Positions 1-7,385 of a DNA stretch of 12,736 nucleotides are shown here, piece by piece. The notes beneath the pieces are model-generated. The model had not been told where the DNA came from and made no database searches. It saw only the letters and a program-made list of their open reading frames with translations. Both the position numbers and the translations under genes were made by a program. This DNA comes from Bacteroides sp. Lineage in GTDB: Bacteria; Bacteroidota; Bacteroidia; Bacteroidales; SM23-62. Position 1 is the first letter of the stretch, and every line of letters begins with the position of its first letter. The stretch covers positions 1 to 12,736 of the forward strand of contig JAUVKJ010000016.1 in the NCBI GenBank assembly GCA_030592145.1. Direction: 5' to 3'.

Positions 1-340
1 CATGAAAACCGGCCAGTGGTATATTCCCGGCCAGGATGGTACTAACCACCGATGGTTCCGGGGGATGGAATACTGCCCGGGGATACCTGCCGGTCCATGC
101 CAGCAGGTTTTTCCTTTCAAGGATCCGGGTTGTTTCAGCCAGGGCATGATGAACAAAGCAGGGTATAAACCAGGGGTTTAGCTCTCTTGCCTCCCCGGTG
201 ATCCGTAGCAGTCCGGTGTCAGAGAATAAATCCTCCCCCCGGATGCCGGGGGAAGGCAGCACATCCTTTGCATCGCGGAGGTTTTTTTTCAGATATTCAC
301 CCAGTTTTGCAAAAGCCTCTATGCGCTCCGAAAGATCCAT
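1..340 (-). CDS. Acyl-CoA reductase, LuxC family (3' end lies beyond the left edge)
   Basis: The first 113 residues of an acyl-CoA reductase related to LuxC, which reduces activated fatty acyl groups to aldehydes with NADPH. Reading starts at ATG 340 (MDLSERIEAFAKLGEYLK) and stays open to base 1. Visible hallmarks are an N-terminal helix with LxERIxAFxKLGEYL, the segment NPWFIPCFVHHAL (about residues 57-69), and the nucleotide-site entry ILAGNIPLAGFH at about 102-113, which matches the VxAGNIPLVGFHD stretch I know from Bacteroidota members of this family. The catalytic cysteine region would lie outside the window. The start is 9 bp after the stop of the CCC-motif gene, so it is probably the last visible cistron of the acnA unit. 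No LuxD/LuxE partners are seen, so bioluminescence is not implied; in this phylum the enzyme is usually a stand-alone reductase of unknown physiological substrate. Two other ATGs overlap just upstream in other frames and lead nowhere. Confidence 0.8.
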   Translation of the reverse strand, partial: MDLSERIEAFAKLGEYLKKNLRDAKDVLPSPGIRGEDLFSDTGLLRITGEARELNPWFIPCFVHHALAETTRILERKNLLAWTGRYPRAVFHPPEPSVVSTILAGNIPLAGFH

Positions 341-349
341 GCATGCATA

Positions 350-730
350 CTAAATGTAGTCTTCCCAGGGGAAGGAACTGAAAAAGGCTGTCAGTCCCGC
401 TCCAAAGAGAATCAGGTAGATGATCCCCGCTATGATCAGCACACCGTTGACAACGATCCCGATGATCCCGCAGATCCTGCCGGCATTCACGTTTTTAAAG
501 GATCCTTCCGTATAGGCTCTGGGATTCTGTTCATACATATCTAATGCTTTGGGTGACATGACGACAGCGATTATGCCCAGTGCGAGTCCGACGAAGCCGA
601 TACCACCGCAGCAAAATGTGGTTACCAGGGAAAATATGCCCAGGATAAGGATGCCCTGGGAATTTGGGATGGGGACCCTGACGATGGGCGCTACAGGTGC
701 TTTTTCTGTGTTTTGCTCTGTTGTTACCAT
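350..730 (-). CDS. CCC-motif (DUF4190-like) small membrane protein
   Basis: A 126-residue inner-membrane protein of unknown function. The first 24 residues are polar and proline-rich and presumably cytoplasmic. They are followed by a hydrophobic hairpin at about residues 25-58 containing TTFCCGGIGFVGLALGI (Cys40-Cys41), a polar loop at 60-80 (LDMYEQNPRAY, then FKNVNAGRICGIIGIV), and a second long hydrophobic segment at 84-118. The order glycine-rich helix, CC pair, Y-x-x-NP loop, NxGRI, second helix is the pattern of proteins annotated in Bacteroidota as CCC motif membrane protein; here the motif is reduced to two adjacent cysteines. The gene follows the DUF2752 gene by 13 bp and precedes the LuxC-type gene by 9 bp. 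The DUF2752/CCC pairing is one I recognise from other Bacteroidota, which supports a joint function, perhaps as a membrane complex. No catalytic motif is visible. Confidence 0.75.
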   Translation of the reverse strand: MVTTEQNTEKAPVAPIVRVPIPNSQGILILGIFSLVTTFCCGGIGFVGLALGIIAVVMSPKALDMYEQNPRAYTEGSFKNVNAGRICGIIGIVVNGVLIIAGIIYLILFGAGLTAFFSSFPWEDYI

Positions 731-743
731 AATTGTAGTTTCG

Positions 744-1046
744 TTAATGGATGATTATTTTATAGATATAGCCAGAAAGGATAAGGAAAATATTTGCGAT
801 GTAGAAGATCTTGAGTACCAGTGCGCCATGTTTCAGTTTAAAGACCAGGTGAATCCCGAGGAAGGCGAACATGGCAATCAGGGGAAGGAGGGCAGGGAAG
901 AGCAGAATGCTTTCCAGTACCTCCCCTTTCAGCAGGGCGATTAAACTTCGCTGGATCCCGCAGCCCGGACATTCCAGTCCCACATGCTCCTTAAACGAAC
1001 AGGTACCCAGGTGTGATTCCAGCCATAAAATGGTCTTTTGCAGCAT
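744..1046 (-). CDS. DUF2752 family membrane protein
   Basis: A 100-residue protein with the DUF2752 signature CPGCGIQRS at residues 26-34 (Cys26, Cys29), preceded by an N-terminal segment with another cysteine (Cys16) and followed by two predicted transmembrane helices (about 46-68 and 77-97). The short amphipathic N-terminus and C-x-x-C placement are typical of the family; whether the cysteines bind metal or form a disulfide is unknown. It lies 31 bp downstream of acnA and 13 bp upstream of the CCC-motif gene, with no terminator in either gap, so the three are likely co-transcribed. The function is unknown; the recurrent partnership with the CCC-motif protein is the best clue. Family assignment is firm on the motif, role is not. 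Confidence 0.8.
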   Translation of the reverse strand: MLQKTILWLESHLGTCSFKEHVGLECPGCGIQRSLIALLKGEVLESILLFPALLPLIAMFAFLGIHLVFKLKHGALVLKIFYIANIFLILSGYIYKIIIH

Positions 1047-1077
1047 TGGATGCCTTTTATTTTCCTGTCCGGGTTCC

Positions 1078-3342
1078 TTACCGGTTTGCGTGCTTGATAA
1101 GGTTTAATGCAGATCCTGCCCTGAACCATCCGATCTGTTTCTCATTATAGGTATGGTTCACCGGGAACTCAGCGGTGGTTCCGTCGGAATGATGAAGCCT
1201 TACCGTCAGTGTACGCCCGGGAGTAAATCCATCGAGGCCGGTTATTTCAATGCTGTCATCTTCCCGGATCTTCTCGTAATCTGCCTTATCTGTAAAAGTA
1301 AGGGCCAGGACTCCCTGTTTCTTAAGATTGGTTTCATGGATCCTGGCAAATGAACGAACCAGTACAACGCTTACACCCAGGTGCCTGGGTTCCATGGCGG
1401 CATGTTCACGGGAAGATCCCTCCCCGTAGTTCTCGTCGCCGGTAATAATGCTTTGGAACCCGGCTTTCTTGTAGGCACGGGCTGTATCGGGTACCGTGGT
1501 ATATGCGCCTGAAAGCTGGTTTTTCACTGAATTGGCCTTCTGGTTGAAAATGTTTACGGCTCCTATCATCAGGTTATTCGAAATATTGTCCAGGTGTCCC
1601 CGGTACCTCAGCCATGGACCTGCCATGGAAATATGATCGGTCGTGCATTTGCCGCTTACCTTTATCAGGAGTTTCAGGTCACGCAGGTCCTTCCCGTTCC
1701 AGGCGGAGAATCCTTCCAGGAGCTGTAGTCTTTCGGACCCGGGGTCGACATTGATCTCTATCCGGGATCCGTCATCAGCCGGGGCGGCATAACCCTTATC
1801 TTCCACTTCAAATCCCTTGGGGGGAAGTTCCAATCCGGCAGGTTCCGACAGGGAAACCTCTTCGCCCTTATCATTCATCAGGGTATCCTTCCTGGGATCA
1901 AATCTGAGATCACCGGCGATGGCCAGCGCGGTAACGATTTCGGGAGAGGCCACAAAGGCATGGGTTTTGGGATTGCCGTCGTTGCGTTTCGCGAAATTCC
2001 GGTTAAACGATGTCAGGATGGAGTTTTTTTCAAGCTTGTCTGCGTTATGCCTGGCCCATTGCCCGATGCAGGGTCCGCATGCATTGGCCAGGACCACGCC
2101 TCCGATGTCCTCGAATATCTTCAGCAATCCGTCTCTCTCCATGGTATACCTGACCAGTTCGGATCCCGGTGTAATGGTAAATTCCGACCTGGCCCTTAGT
2201 CCCTTTTCAAGAGCCTGCCTGGCAATGGAAGCAGCCCGTGTAATGTCTTCGTAGGAAGAGTTGGTACAGGAACCTATCAGACCGACCTCCAGCCTGGCAG
2301 GATACTCATTCTTCTCGACAGCGGCGGCAAATTCTGACAGAGGCCAGGCCTTATCCGGCGTAAACGGGCCGTTGATATAAGGTTCCAGTTCGGAGAGATC
2401 GATCTCGATCACCTGGTCGAACCATGTTTCCGGATCTGCATAAATCTCCGGGTCGCCCGTAAGGTATCCGGCTATTCTGTCGGCTTCGGACGCGATCTCC
2501 TCCCGGCCGGTACTGGCCAGGTATTCCGACATTTTTTTGTCGTACCCAAAGACTGAGGTGGTTGCCCCGATCTCCGCCCCCATGTTGCATATGGTACCTT
2601 TACCCGTACAGGAAATGCTTTGTGCCCCTTCACCGAAATATTCCAGGATGTACCCTGTGCCGCCTTTCACCGTGAGAATGCCTGCCACCTTCAGGATCAC
2701 ATCCTTGGCGGAGGTCCATCCGTTCAGCCGCCCGGTGAGTTTTACGCCTGTTAGTTTGGGGAATTTCAGTTCCCAGGGCATTTCAGCCATGACATCGACG
2801 GCATCCGCTCCGCCGACACCGACAGCCACCATTCCAAGTCCACCTGCATTCACCGTGTGGGAGTCCGTTCCGATCATCATTCCCCCGGGGAAAGCATAAT
2901 TTTCCAGGATTACCTGGTGGATGATCCCTGCCCCCGGTTTCCAGAATCCTATGCCGTATTTACTGGAGACCGATTCGAGGAAATCAAAAACTTCTTCATT
3001 CAACCGGCGTGAGTTTGCAAGATCTTTGACCGCTCCCTCCCGGGCCAGGATCAAATGGTCACAGTGAACGGTAGAGGGAACCGCCACCTTATCCTTGCCG
3101 GCCTGCATAAACTGGAGCATGGCCATCTGGGCCGTTGCATCCTGCATGGCCACCCTGTCCGGGTTGAAGTATACATAGTCTTCACCCCTTGTGAAATCTT
3201 TCAGTTCCTGTTCACTGTCAAGGTGGGAATAGAGGATCTTTTCAACAAGGGAAAGAGGCCTGTTGAGGTGTTTTTTCGCCAGGTCTGTTTTGGCCTGAAA
3301 ATCCGCATAAACCGAGCGGATCATATCAATGTCAAATATCAT
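1078..3342 (-). CDS. acnA: Aconitate hydratase, mitochondrial type
   Basis: Aconitase, 754 residues, which interconverts citrate and isocitrate through cis-aconitate in the TCA cycle using a [4Fe-4S] cluster in the cytoplasm. Length and motifs match the mitochondrial-type aconitase typical of Bacteroidota rather than the ~890-residue AcnA or AcnB of proteobacteria. Cluster ligands are visible as Cys359 (GSCTNSS) and Cys422/Cys425 ([11 protein letters not shown]). Active-site stretches are [10 protein letters not shown] (64-73), HCDH (93-96), IGTDSHT (157-163), TSFNRNF (444-450) and GSSREHAA (642-649), the last carrying the catalytic serine and substrate arginine. Domain order is the three-lobed catalytic core (about 1-500), linker, then the swivel domain (about 530-754). 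ATG 3342 is chosen because the N-terminus ([13 protein letters not shown]) is canonical. A TAAATTTG box lies upstream. The gene is divergent from the ABC permease across a 145-bp gap and heads the unit acnA-DUF2752-CCC-luxC. No frameshift or missing residue is seen. The symbol acnA follows Bacteroides usage. Confidence 0.97.
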   Translation of the reverse strand: MIFDIDMIRSVYADFQAKTDLAKKHLNRPLSLVEKILYSHLDSEQELKDFTRGEDYVYFNPDRVAMQDATAQMAMLQFMQAGKDKVAVPSTVHCDHLILAREGAVKDLANSRRLNEEVFDFLESVSSKYGIGFWKPGAGIIHQVILENYAFPGGMMIGTDSHTVNAGGLGMVAVGVGGADAVDVMAEMPWELKFPKLTGVKLTGRLNGWTSAKDVILKVAGILTVKGGTGYILEYFGEGAQSISCTGKGTICNMGAEIGATTSVFGYDKKMSEYLASTGREEIASEADRIAGYLTGDPEIYADPETWFDQVIEIDLSELEPYINGPFTPDKAWPLSEFAAAVEKNEYPARLEVGLIGSCTNSSYEDITRAASIARQALEKGLRARSEFTITPGSELVRYTMERDGLLKIFEDIGGVVLANACGPCIGQWARHNADKLEKNSILTSFNRNFAKRNDGNPKTHAFVASPEIVTALAIAGDLRFDPRKDTLMNDKGEEVSLSEPAGLELPPKGFEVEDKGYAAPADDGSRIEINVDPGSERLQLLEGFSAWNGKDLRDLKLLIKVSGKCTTDHISMAGPWLRYRGHLDNISNNLMIGAVNIFNQKANSVKNQLSGAYTTVPDTARAYKKAGFQSIITGDENYGEGSSREHAAMEPRHLGVSVVLVRSFARIHETNLKKQGVLALTFTDKADYEKIREDDSIEITGLDGFTPGRTLTVRLHHSDGTTAEFPVNHTYNEKQIGWFRAGSALNLIKHANR

Positions 3343-3376
3343 ATCAGGAATAATTTATAGATTTAAGACAGACTGA

Positions 3377-3384
3377 CAAATTTA
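3377..3384 (-). promoter_or_regulatory. Candidate -7 box of the acnA promoter
   Basis: On the minus strand this reads TAAATTTG, a perfect match to the Bacteroidota -7 consensus TAnnTTTG, 34 bp before the acnA start codon. The expected TTG at about -33 is only partly matched (GTG at a 20-bp spacing), so the call rests mainly on the -7 box and its position. The region is A+T-rich, which makes chance matches more likely. Confidence 0.4.
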
Positions 3385-3487
3385 ATTGTTAATTGAATAA
3401 GATGCACGGGTTATTTATTATTTTGTACTTTTATATATTGAAAAAAGTGTTGGTACGGCTTCTGAAAGTTTTAATTTACAGTTGTTT

Positions 3488-4735
3488 ATGAAGTTGATAA
3501 ATCTTTTTGCAGAAAACCTTCGAATCAGCATGAGGTCCATCCGTGCCAATATGCTCAGATCGATCCTTACGATGCTGATAATCGGCTTCGGGATCATGGC
3601 CCTTGTCGGGATACTCACTGCCATTGATGCAATCAGCGGTTCTATTACAGAAGAATTTTCCCGCATGGGAGCCAATACTTTTTCCGTTGAAAGCAGGTCG
3701 ATCAATGTGCATTTCGGGGGACAGCGGGAAAGGAGAAGGAACTATGACTACATCTCATACAGGGAGGCGCATAAATTCAAGGATTTATATGATTTTCCCG
3801 CTGATGTGTCCATCTGGACAAGGGCCACAGGAATAGCCACCGTTAAACATAAATCCCTGAAATCACATCCCAATGTAATGGTCATCGGGGGTGATGAGAA
3901 TTATCTGAACACGGCAGGTTATGAATTAGACGAGGGACGGAACTTCTCTGCCCAGGAAGTCATTATGAACCGGAACTACGCACTGATCGGAAATGGGATC
4001 GTAAGCAAGGTTTTTGAGAAGAATGAGAAAGCCCTGGGTAAGGTGATCACTATCGGGAACGGGCGTTATAAGGTGATCGGTATCCTGAAAGAAAGGGGGT
4101 CTTCGATGGGAGGGGACAGCGATCGCCTCTGCATACTGCCTTATACCAATGTGAGGCAGTACTTCTCACGACCGAGAATGAGGTATTCTATCAATGTGAC
4201 ACCGATGGACCAAACCCTGATGGAGCCTGCCATGGGAGAAGCCGAAGGCGTTTTCAGGCAGGTCCGGAACCTGGATGTCAGGGATGAATCAGATTTTCAT
4301 ATCAATCGCAGTGACAGCATCGCGAACATGATGCTTGAGAACCTGAAGTTTGTAACCATTGCGGCTACCCTCATTGGAGTGATCACCCTTTTTGGAGCGG
4401 TCATCGGCCTGATGAATATCATGCTGGTTTCGGTGACTGAAAGGACCCGCGAAATTGGTATACGGAAGGCGATTGGCGCAAAAGCCATGACCATTAAACA
4501 GCAATTCCTTTTTGAAGCAGTTCTGATCGGGCAGATTGGAGGAGCCATCGGAATTGTGCTCGGGATTATGGTCGGCAACCTGGTGAGCATGGTGGTAGGA
4601 ACATCCTTCTTTATTCCATGGGGCTGGATCCTCCTTGGGGTGGTTCTTTGCTTCCTGGTAGGCGTTATTTCCGGTTACTATCCCGCACAAAAGGCCAGCA
4701 AGCTGGACCCGATTCTTGCCTTGCATTACGAATAG
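3488..4735 (+). CDS. ABC transporter permease, MacB/FtsX type
   Basis: A membrane subunit of a type VII (mechanotransmission) ABC transporter, 415 residues from ATG 3488. A TTG two codons upstream is a less likely start. A hydrophobic helix at about residues 25-48 ([20 protein letters not shown]) follows a cytoplasmic amphipathic segment. It is followed by a ~220-residue periplasmic MacB-PCD-like domain and three C-terminal helices at about 289-315, 342-371 and 376-398. Between helices 2 and 3 lies the conserved cytoplasmic loop [15 protein letters not shown], which couples to the ATPase. The C-terminus ([19 protein letters not shown]) is the standard FtsX/MacB ending. Members export substrates from, or transmit force across, the envelope, e.g. 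lipoproteins, peptides or macrolides. No ATP-binding partner lies in the window: the upstream neighbour is divergent acnA and the downstream one is siaC-like, so the ATPase must be encoded elsewhere. Substrate unknown. Confidence 0.92.
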   Translation: MKLINLFAENLRISMRSIRANMLRSILTMLIIGFGIMALVGILTAIDAISGSITEEFSRMGANTFSVESRSINVHFGGQRERRRNYDYISYREAHKFKDLYDFPADVSIWTRATGIATVKHKSLKSHPNVMVIGGDENYLNTAGYELDEGRNFSAQEVIMNRNYALIGNGIVSKVFEKNEKALGKVITIGNGRYKVIGILKERGSSMGGDSDRLCILPYTNVRQYFSRPRMRYSINVTPMDQTLMEPAMGEAEGVFRQVRNLDVRDESDFHINRSDSIANMMLENLKFVTIAATLIGVITLFGAVIGLMNIMLVSVTERTREIGIRKAIGAKAMTIKQQFLFEAVLIGQIGGAIGIVLGIMVGNLVSMVVGTSFFIPWGWILLGVVLCFLVGVISGYYPAQKASKLDPILALHYE

Positions 4736-4760
4736 AAAGAAAATGCGTAAATTTGATTAA

Positions 4761-5171
4761 ATGGAAAACATAGATATACGACCGACGGCCAATACACCAT
4801 TAATCAGTTTCAATGCCGATACTGGCAAGCTGAAAATAAAAGGCCGGTCCATTCCGGAAGATCCCTCGGAGTTTTACGAACGTGTCTTCCATTGGCTTGA
4901 GCGATATTTCAGTGAAACGAACCAGGATACTGAGCTGGAATTTCAGCTTGAATATGCGAACAGCGGGTCTTCCAAGTACATCCTTGAACTTCTCAGGGAT
5001 CTTCAGCAATATGCATCTGCAGGAAAAAACATCCGGGTGATCTGGTGTTATGAACTGGATGACGAGTCTATAGAGGAATTGGGCGAGCATTACAGGAATA
5101 CGGTGAATCTTCCTTTTGAGTTGAGAGGAATTAAAGAAGAGGAAGAGGAGGAAGATGAGGAAGAGTTTTAA
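4761..5171 (+). CDS. SiaC-family (DUF1987) regulatory phosphoprotein
   Basis: A 136-residue protein of the SiaC/DUF1987 family. In Pseudomonas aeruginosa SiaC is phosphorylated by SiaB and dephosphorylated by SiaA, and the unphosphorylated form activates the diguanylate cyclase SiaD. Family features seen here: N-terminal IxPTANTPLISFNADTGKLKIKG, then SIPEDPSEFYERVFHWLERYF (about 30-50), and the segment YANSGSSKYILELL (65-78), whose Ser/Gly-Ser-Ser cluster followed by Lys aligns with the phospho-acceptor region (threonine in SiaC; here probably Ser68 or a neighbour). The protein ends in an acidic run of Glu/Asp from about residue 125. It lies 25 bp after the permease and is probably co-transcribed with it. 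No siaA, siaB or siaD homologue is in the window, so its kinase and target are unknown. Family confidence is high; the identity of the phosphorylated residue is inferred. Confidence 0.88.
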   Translation: MENIDIRPTANTPLISFNADTGKLKIKGRSIPEDPSEFYERVFHWLERYFSETNQDTELEFQLEYANSGSSKYILELLRDLQQYASAGKNIRVIWCYELDDESIEELGEHYRNTVNLPFELRGIKEEEEEEDEEEF

Positions 5172-5183
5172 TCAATATCAGAA

Positions 5184-5234
5184 CTCAAAAGGGGACAAAA
5201 AAAGAGGCCGCCCCTTTTGAGACAGCCTCTTTTT
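5184..5234. repeat. Interleaved inverted-repeat element, copy 1
   Basis: Two perfect inverted repeats are interleaved in the order A-B-A'-B'. A is CTCAAAAGGGG at 5184-5194 and A' is CCCCTTTTGAG at 5211-5221. B is AAAAAGAGGC at 5199-5208 and B' is GCCTCTTTTT at 5225-5234. Because B lies inside the A-A' interval and A' inside the B-B' loop, both helices together would form a pseudoknot, or they could be alternatives. The core at 5214-5231 is identical over 18 nt to 12133-12150. The element sits between the convergent siaC-like and gap genes. Confidence 0.8.
5197..5234 (-). terminator. Intrinsic terminator of gap (probably bidirectional)
   Basis: On the minus strand the RNA would form a 10-bp stem AAAAAGAGGC/GCCUCUUUUU with a 16-nt loop, ending in a run of seven U. 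It begins 16 bp after the gap stop codon. On the plus strand the same stem also ends in U residues, so it may serve the converging permease-siaC transcript as well. Confidence 0.8.
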
Positions 5235-5250
5235 GGTATACTGTTGGGAT

Positions 5251-6255
5251 TTAGAACAGTTTCAAGATCAGGTCAACAACCCTGCATGAGTAACCCCATT
5301 CATTGTCGTACCAGGATAAAACCTTGATCATTTTACCGTTTACCATCGTGCTGCCTGCATCGAAAATGCTGGAATAGGTACTTCCGATTACATCAACCGA
5401 TACGATCGGATCTTCGGTATATTCAAGAATTCCTTTCATGGGTCCTTCTGCCGCGGCCTTCATTGCAGCATTAATTTCATCAATGGTAACTTCTTTCTTA
5501 AGAACGGCTACCAGGTCGACCAGTGAACCGGTCGGAGTGGGAACCCTTATAGCCAGCCCGTCCATCTTGCCTTTCAGCCCGGGAATAACCTTACCTACGG
5601 CTTTGGCTGCACCTGTTGTAGTTGGGATCTGTGATACGGCGGCTGAACGTGCCCTTCTCAGGTCTGAGTGGGGAGCGTCGAGGAGCATCTGGTCGTTTGT
5701 ATAGGAGTGGATGGTCGTCATGAACCCGGATTCAATGCCGAAGCTGTCATTCAGTACCTTTGCTACGGGAGCCAGGCAGTTGGTGGTGCAGGATGCGTTG
5801 GAAACACATTGGTCTTCCGGCCTGAGGTCATCGTCGTTCACACCCAGGACGATCATATTATCGATCTCGTCCTTTGAAGGTACCGTGAGGATAACTTTTC
5901 TGGCTCCGTTCTTCAGGTGGTCGCCATAGCCGCCCCTGGGATTTTCTTTTTCCCTGAACACACCGGTTGATTCAATCACTACATCGGGAGTTTCAGCCCA
6001 TTTGATGTCAGCAGGACTCCGGTCTGCCGTTACCTTTGTTTTCATACCGTTTGCAACGATGGATTCATCATCGTAGGATACTTCACCCTTAAACCTGCCC
6101 TGGGTTGAATCATACTTTAACAGGTGAGCAAGGGTTTTGGTGTCTGTCAGGTCATTGATCCCGACGATATCCAGTTCCGGATGCTTGAGCGCAAGCTTGT
6201 AAACATTCCTTCCGATTCTCCCGAATCCATTGATTGCAACTTTGATTTTTGCCAT
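5251..6255 (-). CDS. gap: Glyceraldehyde-3-phosphate dehydrogenase, type I
   Basis: GAPDH, 334 residues, which oxidises glyceraldehyde 3-phosphate to 1,3-bisphosphoglycerate with NAD+ in glycolysis (reversible in gluconeogenesis), acting as a cytoplasmic tetramer. The N-terminal Rossmann fold starts with INGFGRIGR (8-16). Asp35 in GINDLTD favours NAD over NADP. The catalytic site is SNASCTTNCLAP with Cys156, and His183 lies in TTIHSYTNDQ. Substrate-site stretches LDAPHSDLRRAR (192-203) and TGAAKAVGKVIPGLKGKMDG (214-233) are intact, and the ending WYDNEWGYSCRVVDLI is canonical. A short insertion around residues 103-112 (REKENPRGGYGDH) is, as far as I know, usual in Bacteroidota GAPDH. Start ATG 6255 gives the standard MAKIKVAINGFG. 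The gene has its own promoter upstream and a strong terminator downstream, so it is probably monocistronic. Confidence 0.97.
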   Translation of the reverse strand: MAKIKVAINGFGRIGRNVYKLALKHPELDIVGINDLTDTKTLAHLLKYDSTQGRFKGEVSYDDESIVANGMKTKVTADRSPADIKWAETPDVVIESTGVFREKENPRGGYGDHLKNGARKVILTVPSKDEIDNMIVLGVNDDDLRPEDQCVSNASCTTNCLAPVAKVLNDSFGIESGFMTTIHSYTNDQMLLDAPHSDLRRARSAAVSQIPTTTGAAKAVGKVIPGLKGKMDGLAIRVPTPTGSLVDLVAVLKKEVTIDEINAAMKAAAEGPMKGILEYTEDPIVSVDVIGSTYSSIFDAGSTMVNGKMIKVLSWYDNEWGYSCRVVDLILKLF

Positions 6256-6297
6256 GATAATAATCTATTAATTGGTTAACTCATTTTTTAAGAAATG

Positions 6298-6328
6298 CAA
6301 ACTTATACATTAATAAGGAATTCTTCAA
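6298..6328 (-). promoter_or_regulatory. Promoter of gap (Bacteroidota sigma-ABfr type)
   Basis: On the minus strand there is a perfect -7 box TAAGTTTG (6298-6305) and a -33 TTG (6326-6328), separated by 20 bp, as expected for the Bacteroidota consensus TTTG-N19/20-TAnnTTTG. The -7 box lies 42 bp upstream of the gap ATG, giving a leader of roughly 35 nt. Confidence 0.6.
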
Positions 6329-6373
6329 GACTTGTGCATGAAGAAATTAAGAATTATTTCAGCCGGGGAAAGT

Positions 6374-7147
6374 TCAGTAAACCAGGTTGTCCTCCTTAAC
6401 AATTCCCCTGGCATCCACTACCTTGCCAAAGCGGTAACTAACCGACAGGGTCAGGAAATAGAAGCTGCTCTTCTCGGTGGCCATGATCTCCATGCGTTTG
6501 GGGAAGAGATCAAGGCTGACCGCGGTTTCAATGGCATGAATGGAGATATCGCTGGTGCTGTATTCGAATGACATCCCAAATCTTCCATATCCTCCCGGTA
6601 CAACAGAAATTTCATCCCATCCCCTGAAGAAGGAAGCCCTGCCGTTAATATTGCCCTGGTGTGTGGAGGTGTTGAACTTCTCTTCAACTATGTAATAATG
6701 ATTGTTGTCTCCTGCTTTGAATACCTCGTAATAGATTGGCTTAAGGATCCCGATGACGGGCCCTATAGAGAAATACCTGCGTATGGAAATGCCGCCGCGG
6801 TCAATTTTTCTGAATATCTCCTTTTGTTTCCCCCATCCACCCCTGAAATTGAGGAAAAGATTTGTCTTGCCAAAAACGAAACTCCGGTTATTGTAATAGT
6901 AATTGGTGATCTTTATCTCTTTGGAATGTTTTATGTTGGCAAAATCAACCTCGTATATGGTCTTATTCCTGGCATTCAGGCGTTTAGCGTAACGCCCGCT
7001 GACCCCCCATCCATTCGAGTTCAGTAAAATCCCTATTGATTTCTCATTCCTGTAAAAGATTCGGGGGTTTTTTACCAGACCTCCCTGTGCAAGAAGGAAA
7101 CCTCCAGCCAGATGGAATAACCATATGCCCAGTACCCACTTTTTCAT
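6374..7147 (-). CDS. Conserved Bacteroidota hypothetical, outer-membrane beta-barrel-like
   Basis: A 257-residue exported protein of unknown function. A signal peptide is clear: MKKW, a hydrophobic core to about residue 19, and likely cleavage after Ala20 (LLA|QGG). The mature part is rich in alternating aromatic/polar strands and Gly-Asn-Asp turns. Examples are IGILLNSNGWGVSGRYAKR (38-56), the NYYYNNRSFVFGKTN stretch (82-96), FLNFRGGWGKQKEIF (98-112), PGGYGRFGMSFEYS (184-197) and a late strand FYFLTLSVSYRFGK (239-252). This suggests a small outer-membrane beta-barrel. I recognise the pattern YRNE...SNGWG...F(x)GKxN...RGG from unnamed Bacteroidota proteins but know no function. It ends 118 bp before gap and starts 112 bp downstream of a small lipoprotein gene on the same strand. 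A TATATTTG box lies upstream, so it may have its own promoter. The C-terminal 13-15 residues after the last strand are polar and charged. Confidence 0.7.
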   Translation of the reverse strand: MKKWVLGIWLFHLAGGFLLAQGGLVKNPRIFYRNEKSIGILLNSNGWGVSGRYAKRLNARNKTIYEVDFANIKHSKEIKITNYYYNNRSFVFGKTNLFLNFRGGWGKQKEIFRKIDRGGISIRRYFSIGPVIGILKPIYYEVFKAGDNNHYYIVEEKFNTSTHQGNINGRASFFRGWDEISVVPGGYGRFGMSFEYSTSDISIHAIETAVSLDLFPKRMEIMATEKSSFYFLTLSVSYRFGKVVDARGIVKEDNLVY

Positions 7148-7179
7148 CTATTGCTTTGTGGAATATGAACGCCCGTTAA

Positions 7180-7187
7180 CAAATATA
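7180..7187 (-). promoter_or_regulatory. Candidate -7 box upstream of the barrel gene
   Basis: The minus strand reads TATATTTG, matching TAnnTTTG, 32 bp before the barrel gene's ATG. The -33 region at a 20-bp spacing is only TGG, so this is a moderate candidate. If real, the barrel gene can be expressed independently of the lipoprotein gene. Confidence 0.35.
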
Positions 7188-7259
7188 ATTGTATGGAAAT
7201 CCCTGAACCATCTATGGAAGGCTGAGAGCAAACAGAGCAGGGCAGGGAAGGATGCCTTC

Positions 7260-7385
7260 CTATCCTCTCTGAACCTGTTCGGTATCAGCTTTTGTGTAGG
7301 CCGGACAATGTTTTCTATTGCAGGAAATCGATGCTATTGCCAGCACAACAACTATTAAGACCAGTACAGCTTTTGCCTTCTTCAT
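7260..7385 (-). CDS. Small putative lipoprotein (41 aa)
   Basis: A short reading frame from ATG 7385 to TAG 7260-7262. An in-frame ATG at 7406 would add seven residues. It encodes MKKAK, then a hydrophobic run of about 14 residues, then a lipobox-like ISIS-Cys with Cys22 as the first mature residue. The remaining 19 residues read NRKHCPAYTKADTEQVQRG. Basic start, hydrophobic core and Cys are what signal peptidase II substrates have in this phylum, though Ile-Ser replaces the more usual Ala/Gly before Cys. The short CPAY-type tail resembles tiny Bacteroidota lipoproteins I have seen unannotated. It precedes the beta-barrel gene on the same strand by 112 bp, so the two could work together at the outer membrane. 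ATG 7385 is preferred because MKK directly before the hydrophobic core is the usual arrangement. Function unknown. Confidence 0.6.
   Translation of the reverse strand: MKKAKAVLVLIVVVLAIASISCNRKHCPAYTKADTEQVQRG

Noticed and set aside
4748..4755. TAAATTTG box immediately before the SiaC-like gene, suggesting its own promoter
   Set aside because: It is a perfect -7 match but only 5 bp from the start codon, and the nearest TTG is 24 bp upstream rather than 19-20. A start there would be nearly leaderless, so co-transcription with the permease is simpler.
7246..7260. Short hairpin GGAAGGATGCCTTCC at the lipoprotein stop codon, as a terminator
   Set aside because: The stem is 6 bp with a 3-nt loop and no U-tract follows on either strand, so termination is not supported.
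7125..7358. 77-codon plus-strand frame across the barrel gene start
   Set aside because: It overlaps the barrel gene's signal peptide and the lipoprotein gene on the other strand and has no protein-like features; both minus-strand genes explain the sequence better.
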